64,000 nucleotides of DNA from Gallaecimonas pentaromativorans (GCF_003751625.1 NZ_RJUL01000003.1:124001-188000), one strand, 5' to 3'; counted from the first letter of the stretch, positions 36,089 through 45,859 are shown. Program-made: numbers and translations. The notes: generated by a model not told the origin, from the sequence alone.

Positions 36089-37666
36089 ATGAAAACCCCC
36101 GCTATGGGTGCCCTGGTACTGGCCGCCGCCAGTTTGCAGGCCGCCGCCGCTACCGCCCCGCAATTTGATATGGCCGAATATCGCCAGAACGTAAAAACCC
36201 TGGCCTCTGATGAATTTGAAGGCCGTGCGCCGCTTTCCGAAGGGGAAACCAAAACCATCAATTACCTCAAAGGGGCCTTTATCAAGGCTGGCCTTAAGCC
36301 CGGGTATTTTGGTGATTACTTCCAGCCGGTAGAGCTGGGCCGCATTACCGCCAGCCAGGATATGACCTTAAAAGTCGGCGACATGCAGTTTGCCCCCGGC
36401 AGCGATTTTGTGGCGGTCACCCAGCGCTTTACCAAGCAGACCAAGCTGGATAATTCCGATCTGGTTTTTGTCGGTTACGGCATCCACGCTCCCGAGCTTG
36501 GCTGGGACGACTACAAAGGCGTCGACGTAAAAGGCAAAACCGTGGTGGTGCTGGTCAATGATCCGGGCTTTGCCACCCAGGACCCCGAGGTCTTTCGTGG
36601 CAACACCATGACCTACTACGGGCGCTGGACCTACAAATACGAAGAGGCCATGCGCCAAGGCGCCGCCGGGGCCCTTATCGTTCATGAAACCAAGCCGGCC
36701 GCCTACCCCTGGGGCGTAGTGGAAAGTGGCGCCGTGGGCGCCAAATTCACCCTGGTGGACGACACCGACAACGCCGGTAAGCTGGCGGTGCGCGGCTGGC
36801 TGCAAAAAGCCACTGCCGAGAAGATCTTAAAGGCCGCCGGCGAGGATTACGCCAAGCTCAAGGCCGCCGCTGCCAAACCGGGCTTTAAAGCGGTGGATCT
36901 GCACCTGCCAGCCAACCTCACCCTCAATAACGACCTCAAGCGCGGCACCTCCCACAACGTGGTGGGGATGATCCCCGGCGCCAAATACCCCGACGAGTAC
37001 GTGGTTATTTCTGCCCACTGGGACCACCTGGGCCGTAACCCCAACCTCAAGGGCGACCAGATCTACAACGGCGCTGTGGACAACGCCACTGGTGTGGCTG
37101 CCCTGGTGAGCCTGGCCGACGCCTTTAAAGGCACCCACCCGGAGCGCTCCATCATCTTTACCGCCTTTACCGGCGAAGAGCAGGGCCTGCTGGGCGCCAC
37201 CGCCTTTGCCGCCAAGCCGCCGGCGCCTACCAAAGACATGGTGGCGCTGCTGAACATGGACGGCATGAATGTCTCCGGCAAGGTGGATTACGCGCTGCTG
37301 TTTGGCCGTGGCCAAAACGAGTTGGAAGAGTACCTGGCCGCTGGCGCCAAGGCCCAGCACCGCCACATCAAGGACGACCCCAAACCGCAGGATGGTTACT
37401 ACTTCCGCTCTGACCACTTCGCCCTGGCCCACAAGGGGGTACCGGGCCTGCTGTTCATGAGCCTGGGTGCCAACAGCCCCGACTACATCGCCAAGCGCTA
37501 CCACAAGCCGGCCGATGAGTACTCCCCCAACTGGGATTTGAGCGGCACCCAAGAGGACATGACCTTGCTGTACGGCATTGCCGACAAGCTGGCCAACAGC
37601 CGCGACTGGCCCAAGTGGTACCAGGGTTCGGAGTTCAAAGCCGCCCGCGAGAAAGACAAAGAGTAA
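36089..37666 (+). CDS. Secreted M28-family zinc aminopeptidase
   Basis: About 525 residues with a signal peptide (MKTPAMGALVLAAASLQAAA). A PA (protease-associated) domain lies in the middle (GKTVVVLVNDPGFATQ, GAAGALIVHETKPAAYPWG). The peptidase domain has zinc and catalytic residues in SAHWDHLGRN (about 308-317), GAVDNATGVAALV (Asp331), TGEEQGLLGA (Glu362) and a later His in YYFRSDHFALAHKGVPGL. It trims peptides outside the cytoplasm. The start at 36089 follows TAGGAG. Single gene between terminators. Confidence 0.93.
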   Translation: MKTPAMGALVLAAASLQAAAATAPQFDMAEYRQNVKTLASDEFEGRAPLSEGETKTINYLKGAFIKAGLKPGYFGDYFQPVELGRITASQDMTLKVGDMQFAPGSDFVAVTQRFTKQTKLDNSDLVFVGYGIHAPELGWDDYKGVDVKGKTVVVLVNDPGFATQDPEVFRGNTMTYYGRWTYKYEEAMRQGAAGALIVHETKPAAYPWGVVESGAVGAKFTLVDDTDNAGKLAVRGWLQKATAEKILKAAGEDYAKLKAAAAKPGFKAVDLHLPANLTLNNDLKRGTSHNVVGMIPGAKYPDEYVVISAHWDHLGRNPNLKGDQIYNGAVDNATGVAALVSLADAFKGTHPERSIIFTAFTGEEQGLLGATAFAAKPPAPTKDMVALLNMDGMNVSGKVDYALLFGRGQNELEEYLAAGAKAQHRHIKDDPKPQDGYYFRSDHFALAHKGVPGLLFMSLGANSPDYIAKRYHKPADEYSPNWDLSGTQEDMTLLYGIADKLANSRDWPKWYQGSEFKAAREKDKE

Positions 37667-37674
37667 AGAAAATC

Positions 37675-37701
37675 AAGGCCCTGCATGCAGGGCCTTTTTT
37701 T
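37675..37701 (+). terminator. Rho-independent terminator
   Basis: AAGGCCCTGCATGCAGGGCCTT followed by a T-run, nine bases after the M28 peptidase stop. Confidence 0.9.
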
Positions 37702-37781
37702 ATTGGCCGCATTTGGTTCAGGCTTTGGCCAATCAGTTTCTGGCACATTAGCGACTATTGTTTTTACTGCAAGGACCACCC

Positions 37782-39341
37782 ATGAAGACAATGACTGCCC
37801 TATCCGTCGGCCTGGCCCTGCTTGCAAGCCAGGCGGCCTTGGCCGACCCGTTCAGCTTCGCCGCCCTCAAGGGAGAGGCCCGTAGCCTGGCCGACCACCC
37901 CTATCAGGCACCAGCAGACAAACTGCCCAAGGCGGTGGCCGACCTTAACTGGGACCAGCATCAGTCCATTGTCTTCAAGCACGACCAGGCCCTTTGGAGC
38001 AAACTGCCCAGCCATTTTCGGGCCGAGTTCTTCCACCTTGGCATGTACGCCAAAACCCCGGTACAGCTTTATGAGGTGGTGGACGGCGAAGCCCGCGCCA
38101 TCAACTACGACAAGCATTTTTTCGATTACGGTAAATCCGGCCTCGACCACGCCAAGCTCCCCAAAAACCTCGGCTTTGCCGGGTTTCGCCTCCACAGCCT
38201 TACCGACTGGCAGCGAGACATCATCTCCTTTTTGGGGGCCAGCTATTTCCGGGCTGTGGGCTCAAGCATGCAGTACGGCCTCTCGGCCCGCGGCCTGGCG
38301 GTAGATACCGCCCTGCCCCGCCCGGAAGAGTTTCCCACCTTCACCCGCTTTTATCTGGTACGCCCCCAAGGCAGTGACGACACCGCCGAGGTCTATGCGC
38401 TGATGGACTCAAAAAGCGTGTCCGGCGCCTACCACTTCACCATCACCCCCGGCGAACCGCTGGTGATGCACGTGGACGCCGCCATCTACCCGCGCGCCGA
38501 GATTGAGCGCCTGGGCATAGCGCCGCTCACCAGCATGTTCCAGGTAGGTGAGAACGATCATCGCGCCAGCTGGGACTGGCGCCCCGAGATCCACGACTCC
38601 GATGGCCTGTCCATGTGGCGCGGCAACGGCGAGTGGGTATGGCGGCCTTTGACCAACCCGGCCAGCCTACACTTCAACACCTTTACCGACGACAACCCCA
38701 AGGGCTTTGGCCTGTTGCAGCGTGACCGCAACTTCGACCACTACCAGGACGACGGGGTCTTTTATGAAAAACGCCCCAGCCTCTGGATTGAGCCGGTGGG
38801 CAACTGGGGCAAGGGCACCGTCGATTTGACCGAGATCCCCACCATCGACGAGACCTTCGACAACATCGTGGCGTTCTGGCAACCTGCCCAGCCGGTCAAA
38901 CCCGGCCAGGAGCTGCTGTACAGCTACAACATGTACTGGGGCGAGCGGATGCCGCACACTCCGCACCTGGCCCATGTCAAAGAAACCCGCACCGGTATCG
39001 GCGGCGTGGTAGGCCAGAAGCGCGACCATTACAGCCACCGCTTCGTGGTGGATTTTGAAGGGGACATCTTCAACATGATGCCGCTGAACGCGCCCTCGGA
39101 AATCAAAGCCGATGTCAGCGTGTCACGGGGCAAGGTTGAGCTGGTGTCGGTGCGGCCCATCGCCGGCCACAAAGGCTATCGGGCCCGCTTTGATGTGGTG
39201 CCAGACGACAGCACCGCCCCTATCGACATGCGCCTTTATCTGAAAAAGGGCAACAAGGCCCTAAGCGAGACTTGGCTCTATCAATGGACACCGCCACCGG
39301 TAGCCGAGCGCGATCTGAGCACCCCCAACCTCAACCAATAA
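37782..39341 (+). CDS. Periplasmic glucan biosynthesis protein, OpgG/OpgD family
   Basis: 519 residues with a Sec signal (MKTMTALSVGLALLASQAALA). It matches the MdoG family: LADHPYQAP, FHLGMYAKTPVQLYEV, GFRLHSL, LGASYFRAVGSSMQYGLSAR, RAVGSS, FGLLQRDRNFDHYQDDGVFY, NWGKGTVDLTEIPT. These proteins act on the beta-glucan backbone of osmoregulated periplasmic glucans. The Sec rather than Tat signal and the length favour OpgG, but the usual partner opgH is not next to it, so the exact paralogue is open. Confidence 0.9.
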   Translation: MKTMTALSVGLALLASQAALADPFSFAALKGEARSLADHPYQAPADKLPKAVADLNWDQHQSIVFKHDQALWSKLPSHFRAEFFHLGMYAKTPVQLYEVVDGEARAINYDKHFFDYGKSGLDHAKLPKNLGFAGFRLHSLTDWQRDIISFLGASYFRAVGSSMQYGLSARGLAVDTALPRPEEFPTFTRFYLVRPQGSDDTAEVYALMDSKSVSGAYHFTITPGEPLVMHVDAAIYPRAEIERLGIAPLTSMFQVGENDHRASWDWRPEIHDSDGLSMWRGNGEWVWRPLTNPASLHFNTFTDDNPKGFGLLQRDRNFDHYQDDGVFYEKRPSLWIEPVGNWGKGTVDLTEIPTIDETFDNIVAFWQPAQPVKPGQELLYSYNMYWGERMPHTPHLAHVKETRTGIGGVVGQKRDHYSHRFVVDFEGDIFNMMPLNAPSEIKADVSVSRGKVELVSVRPIAGHKGYRARFDVVPDDSTAPIDMRLYLKKGNKALSETWLYQWTPPPVAERDLSTPNLNQ

Positions 39342-39345
39342 CAAG

Positions 39346-39370
39346 ACGCCCTGCATTGCAGGGCGTTTTT
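39346..39370. terminator. Bidirectional rho-independent terminator
   Basis: ACGCCCTGCA and TGCAGGGCGT pair, followed by T5. Between the convergent opgG-like and mntH genes. Confidence 0.85.
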
Positions 39371-39372
39371 CG

Positions 39373-40599
39373 TTAGAGGCTGGTAAGCAGGTAGCCGTTG
39401 AGGCTCAGTACCACCGCCACACAAAGCCAGCCCACCACCTGGGTTAGCGGCCGGTTGACCCATTGGCCCATCAGCGCCTTGTTGTTGGTAAAGCGCAGCA
39501 GCGGCACCAGAGCCAAGGCAATACCGAAACTCAGTACCACCTGGCTGGCAATAAGGATGCGGGTTGGGTCCCAGCCCAGGGCTATCACCGCCAGTGCCGG
39601 CAACATGGTGATAAAGCGGCGCAGCCACAGGGGAATGGTGAAATGCATAAAGCCTTGCATCACCACCTGCCCGGCCATGGTGCCCACCACGGTGGAAGAC
39701 AAACCGGCGGCAATCAGACTCAGAGCAAAAATGGTGGCCGCCGCATCGCCCAGTAACGGCTCAAGCATGGTGTGGGCCTGCTCAATCTCGGCAATACCCT
39801 GGTGGCCGCTAAAGTGGAAAGTCGCGGCTGCCACCGCCACCATGGCCAGGTTCACAAAGCCTGCCACCACCATGGCCACCGCCACATCCCAGCGGGTCGC
39901 CTTGAGGCTGCTGGCTGGGTCGACATGGCTATAGCGGCGCTGGGTTAGCGCCGAGTGCAGGTAAATCACATGAGGCATGACGGTGGCGCCAAGGATACCG
40001 GCCGCCAGATACAGGGCCTCGCTGTTTTGCAGGCCGGGAATAAGCGCCCCTTTAAGCAGCGGGCCGGCCGCCGGTTTGGAAAGGAACAGCTCGATAATAA
40101 AAGCCGCCGCCACCGCCAGTAGCAAGCCGCCAATGACCCTCTCCAGCATCGGCTGGCCACGCACCATCAGCAGTGCCCAGGTCACGGCGCCGGTCAAAAG
40201 CGCCCCTTCCATCAAGCTGATGCCCAAAAGCAACTTAAAGCCAATGGCCGCCCCCACGAATTCGGCCAAGTCGGTGGCCATGGCAATGATCTCGGCCTGC
40301 CCCCAGTAAAACCACACCAGGCCCTTGTTGGGCAGGGTATCGCGCAGGTGCTCCGCGAGGTTCTTACCGGTCACTACCCCCAGCTTTGCCGACAACCATT
40401 GAATGAGCATCGCCATTAGGTTGGCCCACACCACGACCCACAGCAGGCTGTAGCCAAACTGGGCACCGGCCTGAATATTGGTGGCAAAGTTACCGGGGTC
40501 GATATAACCAATGGCGGCGATAAAGGCAGGCCCAAGCATGGACACGCGCAGCCTTCTTTTGGCTGGGCTAAGAGCACCTTCTGGCATGAGCTGGTCCAT
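39373..40599 (-). CDS. mntH: Nramp-family divalent metal transporter MntH
   Basis: About 408 residues with 11 hydrophobic segments. The Nramp metal-site motif is [19 protein letters not shown] (DPGN), and [11 protein letters not shown] is the second metal-site helix. It imports Mn2+ (and Fe2+) with protons. The ATG at 40599 follows GGAG at seven bases; the TTG at 40611 overlaps that site. A Fur/MntR-like palindrome lies 42 bases upstream. Confidence 0.94.
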   Translation of the reverse strand: MDQLMPEGALSPAKRRLRVSMLGPAFIAAIGYIDPGNFATNIQAGAQFGYSLLWVVVWANLMAMLIQWLSAKLGVVTGKNLAEHLRDTLPNKGLVWFYWGQAEIIAMATDLAEFVGAAIGFKLLLGISLMEGALLTGAVTWALLMVRGQPMLERVIGGLLLAVAAAFIIELFLSKPAAGPLLKGALIPGLQNSEALYLAAGILGATVMPHVIYLHSALTQRRYSHVDPASSLKATRWDVAVAMVVAGFVNLAMVAVAAATFHFSGHQGIAEIEQAHTMLEPLLGDAAATIFALSLIAAGLSSTVVGTMAGQVVMQGFMHFTIPLWLRRFITMLPALAVIALGWDPTRILIASQVVLSFGIALALVPLLRFTNNKALMGQWVNRPLTQVVGWLCVAVVLSLNGYLLTSL

Positions 40600-40640
40600 G
40601 GTTGACTCCAAATACGGGAATAGGGGCAGAGTAGCCTTTA

Positions 40641-40657
40641 TTGATAATAATTATCAA
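40641..40657. promoter_or_regulatory. Fur/MntR-like palindrome upstream of mntH
   Basis: TTGATAAT-A-ATTATCAA is a perfect inverted repeat and close to the Fur consensus core. It is well placed to repress mntH when iron or manganese is plentiful. It also lies in the shared region with the GGDEF gene at 40805. Confidence 0.6.
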
Positions 40658-40804
40658 ATGCAACTTGCCGATTAACCCTATCGACGTTGTGATTATCACA
40701 TGCCCTCGGCGCCAGCGAACCTGACCTTAGGTATATAAGGGGGCAGAATTCCCAGTGCCATTTATATTGAAGTAACAACAAGATACCCCTGCGGCTTAGG
40801 TGAT

Positions 40805-41971
40805 ATGCAGATTGACCTTATCGCGTCGCTTTTTTCACTGGCCGTGTTGCTGATCTTGATGGGCCTGTGGATGCTGGCGGCAAGCTTTACCCGGGACGAA
40901 GCCCATCGCCAACAGATGCGGCTGTGGGCCCTGGCCAATCTGGTCATGGGTATCGCTTATGGGCTGTTTTCCTCACGCCTCACCCTGCCTCTAGGCTGGA
41001 CCCTGGTAGTGGCCAATTTCCTGCTGGCCCTGGCCTATGGTGCATACGCTGTGGCCCTTGCCAGCCTCTTTGGCCAGCGCCACTATCTGTTGATAAAGAT
41101 ACTGTCCATTAGCCTTGGCACCTTTGCCCTTTACTATTTTGAAATCATTCGCAGCGACGACAGCTACCGGATCCTGCTGCTGGCAGGGCTGACCTTGGTG
41201 GTGTGGACACTGGCACTGCTGCACTGCATTGGCGCCTGGCGACAACAGCATTCCCCTCATGTGATCTTCATGACCCTGACCCTGGCGTCCTTGATACTGG
41301 TGAGCCTGACACGGCTGCTGGCGGCCTGGTACAGCAGTGATTTTGGCTATCAAACACTGCCGGACTTCTCGGCCATCATCAAAACCACCACCTTCGTGCT
41401 GATTTTGGCGCCACCACTGCTGACGGTGGGGTTTTTCATGATCTGCGCCGATTACACCCAGCAGCGCTTTAAAACCCTGGCCAACCTTGATTCGCTGACC
41501 GGCATCAACAACAGACGCGCCACCCTAGCCCTGGCCGAACAGGCGCTAGCTAACCAGCACCGCCATGGAGGCGACCTCTGCTGCGTGATGATGGATATCG
41601 ACCACTTTAAAAACGTGAACGACAACCACGGCCACGCCGTGGGGGACGAAGTGCTGAAAAAGCTGACCGCCCTGATGCAGGGGCGCATTCGCAGAGGGGA
41701 TATTTTTGGCCGTTTAGGTGGTGAGGAGTTTGCATTGTTCTTACCCAATGCCGACGAGGCCCAGGCTGCCAAGCTGGCCGATACATTGCGTCAAGCCATT
41801 GCCGATACCCACATAACAACCACCAAAGGTGGCGCTTTGCAGGTTACCGTCTCTTTTGGCGTTGCTCAGCGCCGGCACCGTGACGAGCCACTATCGCAAT
41901 TGCTCAGTCGTGCTGACAGCGCACTCTACGAGGCCAAGCACCAAGGTCGTAACCGGGTGGTGGTGATGTAA
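40805..41971 (+). CDS. Membrane-bound diguanylate cyclase (GGDEF)
   Basis: A 388-residue protein with about six N-terminal membrane helices (to about residue 215), then a GGDEF domain: DSLTGINNRRATLALAEQAL, MMDIDHFKNVNDNHGHAVGD, FGRLGGEEFALFLP. It makes c-di-GMP at the inner membrane. The RRGD five residues before GGEEF is an intact inhibitory I-site, unlike the cyclase at the window start. No recognisable ligand domain, so the helices themselves may sense. Confidence 0.94.
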   Translation: MQIDLIASLFSLAVLLILMGLWMLAASFTRDEAHRQQMRLWALANLVMGIAYGLFSSRLTLPLGWTLVVANFLLALAYGAYAVALASLFGQRHYLLIKILSISLGTFALYYFEIIRSDDSYRILLLAGLTLVVWTLALLHCIGAWRQQHSPHVIFMTLTLASLILVSLTRLLAAWYSSDFGYQTLPDFSAIIKTTTFVLILAPPLLTVGFFMICADYTQQRFKTLANLDSLTGINNRRATLALAEQALANQHRHGGDLCCVMMDIDHFKNVNDNHGHAVGDEVLKKLTALMQGRIRRGDIFGRLGGEEFALFLPNADEAQAAKLADTLRQAIADTHITTTKGGALQVTVSFGVAQRRHRDEPLSQLLSRADSALYEAKHQGRNRVVVM

Positions 41972-41973
41972 AG

Positions 41974-42411
41974 CTAGAGAAAGCTGTCGGCGGGCAAACG
42001 CTCGGCCTGGGCAATGCCGATACGCATCACATCCTTCCAGGAAAGTACCCCCAGCAACTGGCCATCGCCATCCACCACCGGCAGGCAGCTGTAGTGGTTT
42101 TCCAGCAGCAATTTGGCGGCAGAGACGAGATCTTGCTCCGGCATCAGGGTGGGCACCTGGCGGGTCATCACCTGATGGGCGGGCTTTTTCAGCAACTCCC
42201 TATCCACATTGCGCTCGGCGGGAGTGTTCAAAAAAGGTGTGGTGTTGGCCTGGTAATCCACCAAGGACACAAAACCGGCAAAGCGGTTGTCTTCGTCCAG
42301 CACCGGCAGGTGGAAGAAGGGGCGCTGGGCGAAGATATCGCCAATCTCCTTGAGCGCGGTATCCATGTAAACGTGCACCACACGGGTGGTCATGGCTTGG
42401 GCAACTTTCAT
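41974..42411 (-). CDS. CBS-domain pair protein
   Basis: About 145 residues made only of two CBS domains: MTTRVVHVYMDTALKEIGDI with FFHLPVLDEDNRFAGFVSLV, then MTRQVPTLMPEQDLVSAAKL with YSCLPVVDGDGQLLGVLSWK. Such stand-alone modules bind adenine nucleotides and sense energy state. The start at 42411 follows GGAGGT at six bases. It converges with the GGDEF gene. Confidence 0.92.
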   Translation of the reverse strand: MKVAQAMTTRVVHVYMDTALKEIGDIFAQRPFFHLPVLDEDNRFAGFVSLVDYQANTTPFLNTPAERNVDRELLKKPAHQVMTRQVPTLMPEQDLVSAAKLLLENHYSCLPVVDGDGQLLGVLSWKDVMRIGIAQAERLPADSFL

Positions 42412-42448
42412 CGAATACCTCCAACACAAGGCGGGCGCCGCCTACTGA

Positions 42449-43714
42449 CTATATAGGTGACCTTTGAGAAAAGGTTAACCCTATCACTATTCCCAGCACC
42501 GCCAGCGCCGCCAGATAACCCACCGGCGCCAAGGGATGCCAGGCCACCAGCAATGACACCAGTATCGGGGTAAAGCCGCCGAAGATGGCGTAAGCCAGGT
42601 TGTAGGAGAACGACAAGCCGGTAAAGCGCACTTCGGGCGGGAAGGCACTGACCGCAATGGCCGGAATTACCCCGGTTATCCCCACCCCCAGCCCCGCCAG
42701 CAGGTAAAGCTCCCGCAGCCACTGGGGATGGGTTGGCAGCAGCCACATCATCAGCCCATAGCTTGCCACCAGCAGCAGGCTCCAAAAGGCCAGCACCCGG
42801 CCCCGGCCAAAACGGTCACTTAAAGCGCCGCTCAGCACCGCCCCTACCATGACCGCAAAGGTAGAAAGGGCATTGGCTTCAAAGGCCGCCACGGCGCTTA
42901 TCCCGGCCTGGGCCTGAATTAGGGTTGGGGTCATCAGTACCACCACCACCACGGCCCCGGTGAGGATCCAGGTAACAGCCATGGCCAGCAGGATGCTGCG
43001 CTTGTGGTTTTTCAGCAATACCTTGACCGGCATCTCGGCAGCCAGGGCGCGGCGACGCTGCATCTGGGCAAACACCGGTGTCTCATGCAGGTACTGGCGC
43101 AGGTAAACCGCCAGCAGCCCAAACAGGCCACCGACAATAAAAGGCACCCGCCAGCCCCAGTCCAGCAGCACGTCGGCCAGGTGGCTGTTGATAAAAACGC
43201 TCATCAAGGAGCCCAGCAAAATGCCCCCCACCAGCCCCGCCGAAAGGCTGCCGCAGGCCAGGCCCACATGGTGTTTTTTGACGTGTTCGGAGACAAATAC
43301 CCAGGCCCCCGGCACCTCGCCGCCCACCGCCGCTCCTTGCAACATGCGCATCAGCACCAGGGCAATGGCAGCGCCATAGCCCCAGCTTTGGTAGGTAGGT
43401 AGCAGGCCAATCAACAAGGTGGGCACCGACATCAAAAAGATGGACAAGGTGAACATCTTCTTGCGGCCCAGCAGATCGCCAAAATGGGCCATGATGATGC
43501 CACCCAGCGGCCGGGCCAGATAACCGGCGGCAAAGATGCCAAAGGTTTGGAGCTGGCGCAGCCACTCGGGCATGTCCGGCGGGAAGAACAGCTGGCCAAT
43601 GGCCTTGGCAAAGAACACAAAGATGATGAAGTCGTAAAACTCCAGCGCCCCACCAAGGGCCGATAAGGTCAGCACCTTGACATCACTTCGGGATAACGCG
43701 CGGTCGGTTGCCAT
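42449..43714 (-). CDS. MFS transporter, metabolite:H+ symporter (MHS) type
   Basis: About 421 residues, 12 hydrophobic segments. ALGGALEFYDFIIFVFFAKA and PLGGIIMAHFGDLLGRKKMF are the MHS/ProP-type signatures; MRMLQGAAVGGEVPGAWVFV follows. Members import osmolytes or dicarboxylates such as proline, betaine, citrate or ketoglutarate. Substrate cannot be chosen. The ATG at 43714 follows GGAG. Confidence 0.88.
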   Translation of the reverse strand: MATDRALSRSDVKVLTLSALGGALEFYDFIIFVFFAKAIGQLFFPPDMPEWLRQLQTFGIFAAGYLARPLGGIIMAHFGDLLGRKKMFTLSIFLMSVPTLLIGLLPTYQSWGYGAAIALVLMRMLQGAAVGGEVPGAWVFVSEHVKKHHVGLACGSLSAGLVGGILLGSLMSVFINSHLADVLLDWGWRVPFIVGGLFGLLAVYLRQYLHETPVFAQMQRRRALAAEMPVKVLLKNHKRSILLAMAVTWILTGAVVVVVLMTPTLIQAQAGISAVAAFEANALSTFAVMVGAVLSGALSDRFGRGRVLAFWSLLLVASYGLMMWLLPTHPQWLRELYLLAGLGVGITGVIPAIAVSAFPPEVRFTGLSFSYNLAYAIFGGFTPILVSLLVAWHPLAPVGYLAALAVLGIVIGLTFSQRSPI

Positions 43715-43859
43715 CAAGACTCCGCAAACTAAGGCAAGTTACTGGACGCTAACAGATTTTTGGAAAGTCGTCAGTGTTGTCCGGCCAGTGTCGCCAAGGG
43801 GCTTGTGAAGGGCGCCAAGGCTTAGCACAATGGGACTCGACTTTTGCAAGGAAGCCGCA

Positions 43860-44726
43860 ATGAGCTTACCCCTATCCGTTACCCTGGGACGCACCCCAAG
43901 CGACCTGGCCTACCTGGACATCGACTCCGCCCTTTGCCAGGCGCGGGTGTTTTTGCAAGGGGCCCAGTTGGTGCACTTTCAGCCCAAAGGGCTCAAGCCG
44001 TTATTGTGGCTCTCACCCCTTGAAGATTTTGCCCGTGGCCGCGCCATTCGTGGCGGGGTGCCGGTGTGCTGGCCCTGGTTTGGCAACAACAAACCAGCCG
44101 CCGAGGCCCCGGCCCACGGCTATGCCCGCACCAGCGAGTGGCAGTTGGTGGACGTGGAAGACCAGGACGGTGAAATTGTGATTGAGCTGGCCCTGCCCGC
44201 CGGCGCCGTACCCGAAGCCTACTGGCCCCATGCCAGCGAGCTGACCATGGTGATGGTGCTGGGTAAAAGGGCGCGGTTGGTGCTCAGCACCGACAACACC
44301 GGTACCGCCCCTTTTACCTTCACCCAGGCGCTGCACAGCTACTTTGCGGTGCCCGACATCAACCAGGTGTCGGTGCGCGGCCTGGCCGGCAGCCATTATC
44401 TTGAATTTGACGAAGGCCCCTTCGAGCAACAAGGCCCGGCCGTTGTCCGCCAGGAAGTGGACCGCATGTACAGCGTGGAAAAACCCCTTCAGCACATCGA
44501 CACCGGCGAGGGGCTGATAGCGGTGGCCCGCGAAGGCAGCCGCAGCCTGGTGCTGTGGAATCCCTGGGTCGAAAAGGCCAAGGCCCTGGCCCAGTTCCCG
44601 GACGACGGCTTTAAAACCATGGTGTGCCTGGAGGCGGCCAATATCCAAGCCGACGCCGTGACCCTGGCCCCAGGCGAGCGCCACAGCCTGGTAACCGAGT
44701 TTTACTGGGCCAGCTCTCAGGACTAA
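43860..44726 (+). CDS. D-hexose-6-phosphate mutarotase (YeaD-like)
   Basis: About 288 residues of the aldose epimerase fold. GGVPVCWPWFGNNKPAAEAP, AHGYARTSEWQLVDVE, FTFTQALHSYFAVPDI and LWNPWVEKAKALAQFPDDGF match YeaD, which interconverts anomers of hexose 6-phosphates. Catalytic His lies in LHSYF and Glu near MVCLEAANI. The start 43860 follows AAGGAA. A GC-rich hairpin ends the transcript. Confidence 0.9.
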   Translation: MSLPLSVTLGRTPSDLAYLDIDSALCQARVFLQGAQLVHFQPKGLKPLLWLSPLEDFARGRAIRGGVPVCWPWFGNNKPAAEAPAHGYARTSEWQLVDVEDQDGEIVIELALPAGAVPEAYWPHASELTMVMVLGKRARLVLSTDNTGTAPFTFTQALHSYFAVPDINQVSVRGLAGSHYLEFDEGPFEQQGPAVVRQEVDRMYSVEKPLQHIDTGEGLIAVAREGSRSLVLWNPWVEKAKALAQFPDDGFKTMVCLEAANIQADAVTLAPGERHSLVTEFYWASSQD

Positions 44727-44732
44727 ACCCGC

Positions 44733-44755
44733 TACCCGGGCCTGTGGCCCGGGTA
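44733..44755 (+). terminator. GC-rich hairpin after the mutarotase gene
   Basis: TACCCGGGCC, TGT, GGCCCGGGTA, a 10-base perfect stem seven bases after the stop. The following bases are TATCATCTTG, not a true U-tract, so termination may be partial. Confidence 0.5.
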
Positions 44756-44851
44756 TATCATCTTGTGCTAAAGGCGATTAAGGTGTTCGTTTTGCCGAGG
44801 TAACCTGCCGCCAGGCTCTCCTCTTATAATGCCGCAGGTGACGGAGACCCC

Positions 44852-45802
44852 ATGCGCGAATTACAGCAACTGCTTGAACAACAAGGCCTGTTACTGGTCT
44901 TTCTCAATGTCCTGCTGGAGCAGCTGGGGCTGCCTATTCCTGCCTTTCCGCTGCTTATTCTGGTTGGCGCCCTGGCCATGCAAGGGCTTATCAGCCTGCC
45001 AGAAGCCTTGGCCCTGGCGGTGCTGGCCTGCGTGATAGCGGACAGCGTCTGGAACCTTGCCGGGCGCCGCCATGGCAGCAAGCTGCTGCGCACCATCTGT
45101 AAGCTGTCGTTGTCTCAAGACACCTGTATTCGCTCCGGCCTCAATGTCTACGCCAGCACCGGCCCCAAGGCGCTGCTGGTGTCCCGTTTTCTGCCCGGCG
45201 CCGGCGCACTCTTTACCGCCATGGCCGGTATGCACCGTACTTCCTGGCTGGTGTTTTGGGCCTATACCGGCATGGGCGCCCTGATCTGGGCCGGCACCGG
45301 CCTTTTTATCGGCCTGGTATTTAGCGATACCGTCGGCGACGTGCTGGCCTGGCTCAGCCAATACGGCAGCATCGGCTTTGCGGTAGTGCTGGGCGCGCTG
45401 GCGCTCTTTATCGGTTTTAAATTTGTAAAGCGGCGCCTACTGGTACGGCGCACCGCCAAGGTACCCCGCATTACGGTTCAAGAGCTGGCCGAGCGCCACC
45501 ACAGTGGCCAAAGCCCGCTGGTGCTAGATGTCCGCTCCATGACTCCCACCATGGAAGAGGGCATTCCCGGCGCCCTGGCGGTATCACTGGAAGCCCCCAT
45601 CGAGGAGCTGCTGGGCCAGCTTACCCACCCCGGCCAAGACGTGGTGATTTACTGCGCCTGCCCCAAGGAGCTGTCGGCCGCTATCCTTGCCGAAAAGCTT
45701 AAGGCCCATGGAGTCGAACATTGCTGGGCGCTGCAAGGCGGTTTGGAGGCCTGGCAGGCCCACAGCGCCATCGAGGAGCCTGAGCCGCAGCTGCAAAGCT
45801 AA
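44852..45802 (+). CDS. DedA-family membrane protein fused to a rhodanese domain
   Basis: 316 residues. The DedA/SNARE-associated half (1-200) has LEQLGLPIPAFPLLILVGAL, NLAGRRHGSKLL and VSRFLPGAGALFTAMAGMHR with an ending helix (GFAVVLGALALFIGFKFVKR). The C-terminal rhodanese domain follows (ITVQELAERH, PLVLDVRSMTPTMEEGIPGA, VVIYCACPKELSAAILAEKL) with active Cys in CACPKE. It combines a lipid/undecaprenyl-related membrane family with a sulfurtransferase-like domain on the cytoplasmic face. The role of the fusion is unclear. Confidence 0.88.
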   Translation: MRELQQLLEQQGLLLVFLNVLLEQLGLPIPAFPLLILVGALAMQGLISLPEALALAVLACVIADSVWNLAGRRHGSKLLRTICKLSLSQDTCIRSGLNVYASTGPKALLVSRFLPGAGALFTAMAGMHRTSWLVFWAYTGMGALIWAGTGLFIGLVFSDTVGDVLAWLSQYGSIGFAVVLGALALFIGFKFVKRRLLVRRTAKVPRITVQELAERHHSGQSPLVLDVRSMTPTMEEGIPGALAVSLEAPIEELLGQLTHPGQDVVIYCACPKELSAAILAEKLKAHGVEHCWALQGGLEAWQAHSAIEEPEPQLQS

Positions 45803-45803
45803 C

Positions 45804-45859
45804 GCCTTGGGAAATGCCCCAAGGTCAGGCAGGATAGAGCAACACCACTGACCTTGGGG
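45804..45859 (+). promoter_or_regulatory. Mutually exclusive hairpins over a ribosome-binding site
   Basis: Segment A GCCTTGGG (45804-45811), segment B CCCCAAGGTCAG (45817-45828) and segment C CTGACCTTGGGG (45848-45859). A pairs with B over eight bases. B pairs with C over twelve perfect bases. C ends in the GGGG that serves as ribosome-binding site for the ATG at 45866. A:B leaves the site free; B:C hides it. A starts two bases after the stop codon of the upstream gene. Confidence 0.6.
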
